Shown here: positions 23,515-33,076 of the stretch, one piece after another | Layout: every line of letters begins with the position of its first letter | Numbering within the stretch: the first letter of the stretch is position 1 | From: Calonectria ilicicola | Taxonomy: Eukaryota; Ascomycota; Sordariomycetes; Hypocreales; Nectriaceae | Assembly (NCBI GenBank): GCA_020809705.1 | Contig: CP085833.1 | Span: 2,356,001-2,420,000 of the forward strand | Length of the DNA stretch: 64,000 nt | Reading direction: 5' to 3' | Program-made: the position numbers and the translations under genes | Notes under the pieces: generated by a model | Databases searched by the model: none | What the model saw: the letters and a program-made list of their open reading frames with translations, nothing else | Told to the model about the DNA's origin: nothing

Positions 23515-25104
23515 AAATTGAAAGTGGTGTATATTATGACTGTACGTCTTGCTGCGACTAGACTGTTAGCCAACTCGCCGTTTGATTGGCACTGCTATAT
23601 TGGAGAGTTGTGATATAGAGTAGGAGTGAAGTTCTCCCAGCCATATAATGAATGTTGCCATCGCTGGCATCGCATGTTACGAGTACCAAAAAAGATGGGG
23701 ATAGAAAATATGAAAGAAAAAGGCAGCATCGAGACAGCTGCGCTGCTGTAAAGGTAAGGGAAAAGGTTTGGGATGCATGAGATCTGGCACCGAAGACGGA
23801 GTTGACTGTGCCAGGGTAGGAGTCATCCAGACTAGGGAGTCATAACTCCACACGGGCCGTTTGACGGATACCAAGCCCCTTGCGGATGGTATACCTCAAA
23901 TCGATACTTGGCGAATTTCCTCTTTTGAAGTTTCCATGTGTGATATTTGGGTCCCGATAGAGAATACTGGTATGTTTAAAACCACTTGCCGAGAGTAAAA
24001 CAGCACCTAGTAGGAGTAGCATATGGTGGACAAATGTTGCAACGAGAATCACACCATATGGGTATGAATGTAGTACAGAGATGCGGTGTAATGAGACGCA
24101 AAAGGACCATAATGTTCGACCTGAATTGATTTGCCTAGAGAAGGAATTTGGGGGGCATCTACCCCGGATGCAGAGCGGTGGCAACAGGTTCAAATCCAGT
24201 TTACTTGGATCTACCAGAAAGGAGCTATCTCAATTGGGAAAATACATCCTGTCATTTTTATAGCGGGATTTTTTTTTATCTTCATCAAGTAATTCTAAAC
24301 GTTGTGCTTGGCACTATTTTTACTATAGGATCTCTTATTTATTCATAAAAACAACTGTAGTTGAATAACTATATTTTCGTGTTTTATTCATAGTTTGCAA
24401 CACTAGCATTCAAACTCATTGTCGCCACTGTAGGGTTAGTGAGAGTGAGTAATTGGCCCTTGGTCGCAAAAGAAGCACCGGAATAAATACTTGATCGGTT
24501 GAAATACATAGGGAATTCAGTCTGTGAGACAGCTGTCCGTATATTTTAACGTTCTGGTCTTTATGATAGGCAGAGAATCAATCATTGTCTTGTAATTCTT
24601 TTGATACAATACCCCGAGTACTAAGAAGCTTGGTTACTTCAAGCACGAACTTCATAGCGAAAAGAAAAAATAAGGACCCTCGGAAAAAAAGCTCTTAAAA
24701 AATACCCAGAAAAACGAATGAGCATATATGAATTATTTTATTCGTTTATTTACGTTTACATTCAATTTATTGTTTTGCAAGTTGTCAGTGATGGCGAGAG
24801 CAAGTAGAGGAGGTACAATCTTTCAAGGATTGTACTAGAGTCTAGCGGCGGCACATGATGACCGCAGTGCAGGGTGCCGTCTCCACACTTTGGACCCAGC
24901 CAAAGAGAAAAAAAATCAACGGCCCAAAAAAAATCGTGCCTGCTTGTCGAATCGCCGACCGCTTCAACCACCTCGTTTTATCAAGGTGTCTGGTTCCCTT
25001 CTGCACAAGTCGCCGGCACAACTTGTCCTGCGACAAGGGTACCCATTAGCAACGCCATCCTGTTGCACCTCTGCCCCGTCTGCCCCCTCATAGCATATGC
25101 AAAG
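23515..25104. other. Spacer of 1.6 kb with an AT-rich core
   Basis: Between the PDAP1 and RRP14 genes. The section from about 23,880 to 24,780 is markedly AT-rich, full of stop codons, and contains a tRNA T-loop-like string near 24189-24201 without a foldable tRNA around it. It could be a decayed element or mitochondrial-derived DNA, but I cannot show either. The final 300 nt are the RRP14 upstream region. Confidence 0.4.
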
Positions 25105-26992
25105 ATGGCGGAGTCTTCGTTGCAGGTCGGTTTTCTCTATGCCCTCGTGCCCCGCTGTCTCGAGGCATGAGACCATTCCACGAGTCGCGAAGCTGATCCA
25201 ATCCCTTTAGGACCGCCTGCGCGATCATTCAAAGGCCTTCGAGGGCCTCTTGAGCCTGATTCCGGCCAAGATGTACTACGGAGAAGACACTAGCGTATGT
25301 TGGCCATTGATTTGCCCTCCCGCCACACCATGAAATATTCAACATCCTACATTCCTGCTTGCTGCAGCGCACTATTAACGCCGGCCACAATCACCTCGCA
25401 GAGCGACCGGGCTAACTGTTGCTGAACAGAACCAATGGACAAAGAAGAAGCAGACCAAGAAAGAGGCCGCCGCCGCCCGCCGCGGAAAACTCGACCCTGA
25501 CAGCGAACTGAACCGGAATGCCAAGGAGGTAATGGATGAGCGCGCCAAGAACAAGCGCAAGCTGCGCGAGATTGAGGATGCAGAGGAGCATGGTGGTGAC
25601 AACGACGAAGACTGGGAGGATTATGAGCCTGTTGATGGCGTTGAGGCTGAGAAACCTGGTGAGGGTTTGAAGAAGACAACCGAGACCAACAAGAAGCAGA
25701 AACTGAGCGACAATGACAATGACGACAACAACAACGACAATGAGCCTGAACCTAAGGATATTGCGGAGGCTACAACTTCGAAGCTATCTAAGAAGGAAGA
25801 GAAGAAGGAGAAGAAGAGGGAGAAGAAGAAGGAAAGGAAAGCGGAAAAGAAGACCGAGCCCGTTACCAAATCCGAGGACGAGCCAGAGACCACCAAGGAT
25901 GACGAGAAGCCCACCGTTGCACCCAAGTCCAAGAAGCAAGCCGCAAAGAAGCAATCGAAGAACGCTACTGCCTCAACGTCGAATATGAACGATGCTGAGG
26001 TTGAGGATGTCACTCCGGCTAAGGATGATGTGGAGGCTATGGACCTTTCTGGTCTAGAAAAGGAAGAAGAGACCTCGAGTCCTGATTCTGAGCCCCAGTC
26101 TCCTACCTTTGACAATACATCAAAACCTGCTGGCGAGGCCACCGGCGACTCTGCCAGCGCTACCACTTCCGTTTCCTCTACCATCCCTCCCTCCGAAAAA
26201 CCCAAACACATCAAGCTCCCTGCCGATACATCGGCCCTCCGCGCCCGCCTCGCTGCAAAGATCGAATCTCTACGAGCGGCCAGGAAAGCTGACGGCCCCG
26301 ATGGCAAGCCAATTCGAACGCGGCAGGAACTCATCGAGTCTCGTCGACGAAAACAGGCCTTGCGCAAGGCTCACAAGCAGGAACTTCGGAAGCAGGCCAA
26401 GCTGGATGAGGATCGTAAACGCGAGGAGGCTCTTGCCGCCACTTCACCAGGTGTCATGAGCCCTGCTGTGGATGCTGATGATAAGATGGGCAGTGGCTTC
26501 TCCTTTGGTCGTGTGGCTTTCACCGACGGCGCTCAACTATCGCACGATCTTAGTTACGTTGTCAACCAAGGCAAGAAGAAGGGTCCTTCAGATGCCAAAA
26601 CAGCTCTTATCAAGGTCCAAAATCAGAAGAAGCGTCTACAGGAACTCGATGCGGAGAAACGAGCCGATATTGAGGAGAAGGACGCTTGGTTGACCGCCCG
26701 CCGTCGCGCTGAGGGTGAACGCATCCGCGACGATGAGGCACTTCTCAAGCGCGCCGTCAAGCGCAAGGAGGTTGCTAAGCGCAAGAGTGAAAAGGCTTGG
26801 AAGGAGCGCTCCGATGGTGTCAAGTTGGCCCAAAAGGAGCGCCAGCGCAAGCGTGAGGAAAATCTCCAGAAGCACCGCGACGACAAGCTGCTCCGCAAGG
26901 CTGGCAAGAAGAAGAAGAAGGGTGGTGCTGCCAAGAAGAAGAGCCGCCCTGGCTTTGAGGGCAGCCTGGGTGTTGGCGGGCGCAAGAAGTAA
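25105..26992 (+). CDS. RRP14: Ribosome biogenesis protein RRP14 (SURF6 family)
   Basis: Three exons (25105-25125, 25211-25294, 25430-26992) give 555 residues. The N-terminal RRP14 motif DRLRDHSKAFEGLLSLIPAKMYYGED is split between small exons and continues with NQWTKKKQTKKEAAAARRGKLD. A long charged linker (about residues 75-250) alternates acidic and Lys-rich runs. The C-terminal SURF6 domain starts near FSFGRVAF and continues with a Lys/Arg-rich helical region including AKTALIKVQNQKKRLQEL and EKAWKERSDGVKLAQKERQRKREENL. Yeast Rrp14 is a nucleolar protein needed for both 40S and 60S assembly; the same role is inferred. The first coding exon encodes only seven residues (MAESSLQ). The C-terminal KKKKKGGAAKKK-like tail is a probable nucleolar signal. 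Confidence 0.93.
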
Positions 26993-28194
26993 AAGAGGTG
27001 AATGTACAAAAGCAACCAAAACAGGGACCTAAAAAAAAGCAGCTCAACGGTAAAGAGGCAACAAAAAGCTCTTCATTCCTTCATCTAGTTCTTCTTTGTT
27101 TTGCTTGAATAATGGCGCTGGCGGAGTCCATGGGCAGGAAAGGGGAATGGCATTCTGGCGCGGATACAGCAACATGTTGTACATTTCGTGGACGTGATGG
27201 AACCGCGCGAACAAGATCTCAAAAGGCCATGATGCAATCTGCAATTTGGCTGGCTTGAATCTGAATGCAACCAAGGAAAAGAAAAAGAATCGGCATCTAA
27301 TGGGCATTGAGCACGGAAAATGAGCATATAAAATGTATTCATTGAGACGCGATTTTAATATTCCTCAACTGACGTGTGTATAATGTGACATGGACTATTC
27401 TCTTCTTTTCATACCCACACAATGCTAATCAGACACCGTCAACGAGAGATCAATAGAAACCAAAAAAAAAAGGGAAAAAGCCAACAACAACAACAACAAC
27501 AATAATCGCCAGCCAGCGAAGACACACAAGACGCCCGAATTTTTCATGTGTTTTGGTTTTTGGTTTTTTGCTTCATTACAACAGTACCGACCGGGTTAAC
27601 AGCAGCGGAACATACAGCACGGCTACGCTTGACATTTCAACCTTCCTTTCCTAAGAGACATGCCCATACTCTTGTACACTGACGTACATTCTCAAAAGCT
27701 GTACTCTTGCGTCCGCTCCTGGCTGTCTTTGCCTCCGTTCCCAAGAATAAATAGGTTTCAACAAGATAATAAAAACAAAAAAAGGACATGAAAATGAGGA
27801 GGCTCGCAGGACCACCATTAACAACTATGATTGGGTTCCCCAGTCTTGATTTGGCCGGGAAATATGTCGAAGGCGCCTACGCGGCCAGCTTGACAAATTT
27901 CATCGGTTACTACATCTGATTGGGGTCCTCTTTGCCACTCAAGCCAAATATTTTCGCCGGCTGCTTCATGGGGGTCGGGGGTTTGTATGTTCGGGGGTGG
28001 GGGATCCGTCCGGCTGGTTCTGGGCACAAGCTCGGAGGATGTGTTATCGTAGGATCGGGAGAAGGCGGGAGAGAGGGTGGGATTTAGGAGATAGGTTTTG
28101 GTGAAACAAAGCTGGGGGGGAAGAAGAATCGACTTGGGCGCAAGTTGAGGTGAGCGTGGTGCTGGCTCCACCGTAAGATGCCCGTTGAGAGCAT
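26993..28194. other. Spacer between convergent RRP14 and VPS74
   Basis: It holds two 3' UTRs. A CAA-repeat lies at about 27483-27503. ORFs such as 27818-28234 on the minus strand overlap the VPS74 3' end in a different frame and have no domain. No RNA gene is seen. Confidence 0.5.
27483..27503. repeat. CAA trinucleotide repeat
   Basis: Seven CAA-like units are followed by an AAT. It is in non-coding DNA between two 3' ends. Confidence 0.7.
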
Positions 28195-29452
28195 TTAGAG
28201 GAGGGAGTCGAGGCGGGTGAAAACGCTCAAGCAAGCGGCGACAACCTCTAGCTGCAGCTCCTTATCCTTGCCAGAGTTCATTTCCTAGCGAAATGGTTAG
28301 CCTCTCCCTGTCATTTGTAACGCTGCCGGCGACATAAACCCACCTCGGTGATCAGCTGGGGTAAGTTGGCACCAATGCCGTTGCCAGTGGCCTTCTTTCC
28401 AAATGGCCATTGGCTGTAATCGGCCAGCAACTCGTCTGTCTGGGCAAAAGCCCTCTCGCGGGCCTCGTGACCTAGGGTCGACAGCGCGTTCTCGAGGACA
28501 TTGGCGGCATAGGCGGCGCAGACCATAGCGATACTGCGCATATAACGGAATTCGAGCGACTCGGGGAGGAACTGGCTTCCGTTGAGAACGATGGTACGCT
28601 GGGTGAGGATGGTGCGGACTCGGCGACGAATCTCCTCCTTGGCACCGCCATCGGCGACAGGGTGGGTTGCCATGTCGAAAAGGAGGAAGTTGCGCTTCTC
28701 GGTGCGGAGGATGCCCTTGTCGACGAGACCCTTTGCGAGGCGCTCTCGAACCTGCTTGAGCTGGTATCCGATCTTCATCAAGTTCCACGTCTCACCTGGA
28801 GGTTGAAACAGGGGCCAGTCAGCGCCAAAGTGCATATAGAGGGATGATGGGTTTGGGCAAGGGTAGGTAGGTACCGCTCATGAGATCGATCCAGGTGCTC
28901 ACGCTCATCTTTTCGCTTTGCTTCATCATCTTGAGGGCTTCATCGAGGAGGACTTCGCCGGTGAGTGTGTCGTCAATAACTTCGATGTTGCGGTCAGCGA
29001 GGGGGAAGCGTCTTCGCGAGGCGTCCTTTTCCATGCTGATGCGGCCGCGGAAGGCCAGCTCGATGACGATGCAGCCTCGAAGAGCGTAGGAGATGTTGTC
29101 ATTCCAGAAAGAAAGGTAACCCTATACATGCGAGGCAATGGTTAGGCGGTTTCCAAAAGGTAGAAAAGCGAGCATGCGTCGTTCGCCAACCGCGTACCTG
29201 CTTATCCTTGAGGCCCAGCAGGAGCACTTCCTCCATGAGGGTGAGTTTGGGCTGCTTGTTTCTCTCCGCGCTCTCGCTGATGTCTCGAGGGTCGAAGGCG
29301 ATCTTGTGGCCATTCTCAGTGCTCTCGTAGCTCGTCTCGGGGGCGCTGTCCCGGTTGGCGGATGGGGTAGTCCTGGTGCCATTGCTGCCCTCGTCAGTTG
29401 GGTTGGCGCTGCCACCACCGGCACCGCGGCGTCGCGTCAATCCCGACGACAT
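28195..29452 (-). CDS. VPS74: Golgi PI4P-binding protein VPS74 (GOLPH3 family)
   Basis: Four exons (29452-29198, 29121-28875, 28795-28344, 28284-28195) give 347 residues, the usual size for Vps74. A Ser/Gly-rich N-terminus with RRR at residues 7-9 precedes the GPP34 domain: [21 protein letters not shown], then [63 protein letters not shown] and [14 protein letters not shown]3/Vps74 binds PI4P on trans-Golgi membranes and, with coatomer, retains glycosyltransferases in the Golgi. The N-terminal arginine cluster is the usual coatomer-contact position. The gene runs convergent to RRP14. The final exon is short, 29 codons plus the stop ([17 protein letters not shown]). Confidence 0.96.
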
Positions 29453-31508
29453 TTCGAGGCCTTGAGTGAGGATACGGACGAGGAGAAGAGGGCGAGGGCG
29501 GAAAGGGGACAGGAGGATGGGTGGTGGATGATCGTCGCTTGGTTTGGGGAGAATGCGGCGGTCGAGAAAGGGACGGTATGGTACAGCGGGAGAGATGAAG
29601 CTGAACCTGGCTTCTTTGGGGGGCTAGTCTAGTTTGCGCGTGCAGAATTTAGGGGTGCCTGGACCGGGCCCTAGTGGATAGCGGCCAGTTGGGGGGATGT
29701 AGGGGGTGTGTTTGGGCGGGCAGCGGACGGGCTGATGATTAGCAGACGCTGTAATTATAGCAATGGCAAGCATGTCCAGCAATATTTACACAATGTACGC
29801 GAATCGAGCACAAACGGGCGGGTGAGACAGTGCGTCCTGCGAAGGGCTTCATTCGTTCAGAGAGGCTCAGACACTCCCTTAGCCTAACTTGATTGATTTG
29901 ATTTGATGAACTGGCTTTTTTTTTTTTTTTTTTTTTGTATTGCGTCGTGCCTCCTTGTCAACAGGGGTGATTGCGTTGGCTCTCTGGCCCGTTCGCCCCT
30001 GTTGGTCAACCTGCGAGTACATGTCGCGTGCGAGGTGCAAGGTTGATGAGCATGGCAATCCATCAACAAGAGGCCGTGGGACATGGGAATAGCTCCAAGC
30101 ATGGGGGAGTGAGGCCTTTGGTCTTATTGGCTAGCCACCTCATAAGTGGTCCTTCAAGATGGTCTATTGCAGGCCGACATTGCCCATCCATTCCCAGATA
30201 TCAACAAGCTCATTGACGGCGGAAAGTCCTACTTTTTTTTTTGCTGCCTTGAATAGCCTTGAACAGCCTCCCTTTCACACCTGCAGCAGTAGTATCATCG
30301 CCTCATTGGATCAATGCACCACCACCTCATTCATCAACCCTGATTCATCAGTCGCATTTCTGCTTGTCCCCCTTTATTCTGATCTGGCTCGCCATACATT
30401 ACGTGTACATAAAAATCCCACTTGCCGCTCCGCATTCCTTGTCGACCTGGACTTTGGAGTGGATATAGTAACCTTTGCCAAATGGCCACGCTGGGTGTTT
30501 TTTTTAGTTGTGGCTCAGAGACAATCGACTGATAGCACATTTCCTCTAGTCAACACCGAGAGCCGTTTTTCAATAACCCTCCGCTTCCCGCTGCACTCTC
30601 CACCCAACGTCCTTGGACGTCTTACATTAGCGAACCGCAGCCACTGGGCTCCCAGTCTGCATCCTCATCCGTATTTCTTCTGCCAATTGAAACTGCTCAC
30701 GTGCATTCCCGCCCGCAGCAGCACAGCCTCAAGCTCTCCAGCTCCAGGCAGCCCCTGGTCCTTGCATCCTGCGGCGTTTCCTTGTTGCGCCCCGTAAGCA
30801 TGCCAAGTACAAGATGCCAAAGCCAATTCCAGTAACCACCAAACATGCTAGGGTACCAGCTCAGATCGCCCCAAAAAGTACATCCTCGCCTCTACGCACG
30901 GGCCATGATACCTGAAGGGTTATCTGCCCCAGTTAAAAAGTCAGACAAGCCACAGGGGGCGGGGCAGAGTGCATCGCGATCCAACTTCATCATGTCTTAG
31001 GGGCATGCTTTATGGTCTAGGCTCTGCAGAAGTTTCCAGCGTCACGTTGATCTTGCATTTCTTTTTCCCCCCAAGAAGCAAAAAAGAAAAAGAAAAAAGC
31101 CAGAAAGTATAAGTATTGTTTTTATGTGGATTTTCCTTTTATATATATACCTAGTTCAAAAACAAATAGTGGGCTCGACTCCCAAAAGCTCCGTGGCCAC
31201 AAATGTGGTTGACACAGCGGTATTCAACAGTGGTACTTGGTCTTCATAATTCTCCCGACCAAGAAACAGTTCACATAATCTCCTACACTTCAAAACCTTC
31301 ATGGAATCGACGGTTTCCTAATTGACTGTTTCATTGCACCATATTCGCGTCTATAATACTTCCAATTCCTTTATTTGCCTCCAACATACAATTCGGTTTA
31401 TCGTATAACTACATTGCTATTTACTATACATTTTGGCATGGATGTTCTATTCCGCCGTACACATCATTTCGTCTCTGTCATCTCTGCAGGAAAGCCCGGT
31501 GTGTTCAC
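29453..31508. promoter_or_regulatory. Spacer of 2 kb including the VPS74 upstream region
   Basis: The left part is upstream of VPS74 and includes a T21 tract (29916-29936). The right part is the 3' side of the next minus-strand gene. A 212-codon + frame (30159-30797) is Ser/Pro/Phe-rich without domain features and begins in pyrimidine-rich DNA; I do not support it as a gene. Confidence 0.45.
29916..29936. repeat. Poly(dA:dT) tract upstream of VPS74
   Basis: An uninterrupted run of 21 T lies about 465 nt upstream of the VPS74 start. It may be a nucleosome-depleted promoter element. Confidence 0.7.
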
Positions 31509-32534
31509 TTAGAGGGCCATGCCATTTAGACTTTCTTTCCACAGCTCATCGAAGTTGACGTGTTGGCTTTCAAACAAGTCTCGAATCTTCTTGGCCGTGG
31601 CTTCCTGTTTCTCAGGACCAAATCCTCCAGGCTGCGTCGACTCAAACTGCACAATTTCGATCCAACGATAGAACAAATCTTCTTTGCCCATGGCCGATAG
31701 GGTTTCTTTGAATGCAAAGACTTCACGCCGGCGCTGATCTTCCATTGATGACGCGCCAGCACCCATATCGTAAACCATCCAGCCATAGTCTTCGTGGTGA
31801 ACAAGAACAAGATTTCTGAAGGCGTCAATGGCAATGTCTTTCTTGTCAACCATTGTGTGTGCATGAATCATCTCAGCCCAGTCAAGATCCCATTGGCCAT
31901 TCATGAGGAGATAACCAGTCTTTTGCTCCTGTACCATGGGCTTGGTGGCTTCGCGGATGTAGGTGAACAAGATGGTCCGTGTGTCCTTGTCAGTGAAGAC
32001 GTCTTTGAGGACCGTATCCCAGTCACGGCTGCGTCGGACGTAAATCTCTTTGGGGCGGAATCCAACCTTCCACCGCCACTGGCATGGGTTGCTATGTGCC
32101 TGTCCAGCAGCAAACTCGACGGGCCAAGGCCAGACGAAGACAATGAGGATGAAATCGAATAGCATAGTAAATGCTCGCTTTGCAATCTCCCAGGCCAGAG
32201 CCGTCCATGGCGCATCAGTGTTTGTCCATGTCGTCTCATTGGGATGACCCATTGCCGAAAAGGCAATCTTGTAGTACCAAGGCAGGATCCAGTACATGCG
32301 CAAAACAAAGAGAAGCACGATGCATACATTCATTCCCGCTGGGATGAGAAAGATTTTGCGTTTGAAATCAGCAGGCTTGCTATCAATGTGCGTGATGTAG
32401 ACATGCTTTTCCGACAAGGTGCTGATGAAGGGTTCCAGGACTTCCGGAGGCCGCTTAAAGGGGGAAGGGGGCGAGCCATCCTTGGGCGCGGACTTGGGTT
32501 CTTTGCCCTTTCCTGGACGTTTTGTCGGTGCCAT
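31509..32534 (-). CDS. Uncharacterised two-helix membrane protein
   Basis: A single exon of 341 residues starting at ATG 32534 (MAPTKRPGKGKEPK). An ATG at 32606 would add 24 residues; the inner start has the better context (GTGCCATGG on the complementary strand). A basic, disordered N-terminus of about 40 residues is followed by two hydrophobic stretches: IFLIPAGMNVCIVLLFVLRMYWILPWYY (about residues 62-90) and AFTMLFDFILIVFVWPWPVEF (about 116-136). The remaining 200 residues look globular, with aromatic-rich blocks such as NPCQWRWKVGFRPKE, VRRSRDWD and GQWDLDWAEMIHAHTMVDKKDIAIDAFRNLVLVHHEDYGWM. I cannot name the family; the ordered, aromatic-rich composition argues for a conserved protein. 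No signal peptide precedes the first helix, so an ER or mitochondrial inner-membrane location are both possible. It is divergent from IFM1 across 542 nt. Confidence 0.8.
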   Translation of the reverse strand: MAPTKRPGKGKEPKSAPKDGSPPSPFKRPPEVLEPFISTLSEKHVYITHIDSKPADFKRKIFLIPAGMNVCIVLLFVLRMYWILPWYYKIAFSAMGHPNETTWTNTDAPWTALAWEIAKRAFTMLFDFILIVFVWPWPVEFAAGQAHSNPCQWRWKVGFRPKEIYVRRSRDWDTVLKDVFTDKDTRTILFTYIREATKPMVQEQKTGYLLMNGQWDLDWAEMIHAHTMVDKKDIAIDAFRNLVLVHHEDYGWMVYDMGAGASSMEDQRRREVFAFKETLSAMGKEDLFYRWIEIVQFESTQPGGFGPEKQEATAKKIRDLFESQHVNFDELWKESLNGMAL

Positions 32535-33076
32535 GGTGACGAAGTGTTCTTGGTTGTTTTTGTGAAAGATGGCACGGCGCAATGGGTTGAAGAGTCGCGT
32601 GTCCAAGTGGCCAATTTAATGGATAGGTGTTCTTGGGTGGGCGGACGCTCAAGCCTTAGCTCCACTCACAAAAATAGCTGTCGTAAGCCCCCTGTTTAAC
32701 CATTTAGTCGGGATGAACTACACGCCAGGGCGGCCAGTGAGTGTATGGAACGAAGAATCCGGCTGGGTTCTGAATTGCCTAATTTAATTGTGGATTTTAT
32801 CATTTCATTGATGGTCAAATTCTTTTTTCCCCTTTCCAGACCATGATTGACCAAACTCGATGCTAGAGTAGCCCATTCTCTTGATGTGGCGTGTTGGATA
32901 AGCCACAGCTGTCATTCGCTGGGTGTGGCGGACAATCCCGGCGCCGAAAGAGCTCTGTGGTTCGAAAATGTTTCTGCTCCACTTGATCATGGTGCGTCCA
33001 CAACCGAACGCAACCTAGGTCCGTTCAACCTCATGTCAGAGGCTCATTATAGCTCTGGCAACCCCTCATCGCGGCA
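32535..33076. promoter_or_regulatory. Shared 542-nt promoter region of membrane protein and IFM1 genes
   Basis: This is a head-to-head gap, so both promoters must fit here. I see no clear TATA box. A CCACTCACAAAAAT-type AC-rich stretch lies near 32660. Confidence 0.5.

Noticed and set aside
24189..24201. A complete nuclear tRNA gene at the T-loop-like string
   Set aside because: No matching acceptor stem, anticodon arm or A box at the right distance could be found.
25621..26367. A 248-codon antisense frame in RRP14
   Set aside because: Ser/Phe-rich mirror of Lys/Glu-rich sense codons; no domain.
30159..30797. A 212-codon plus frame between VPS74 and the membrane-protein gene
   Set aside because: Ser/Pro/Phe low-complexity text from pyrimidine-rich DNA, without a domain or codon preference.
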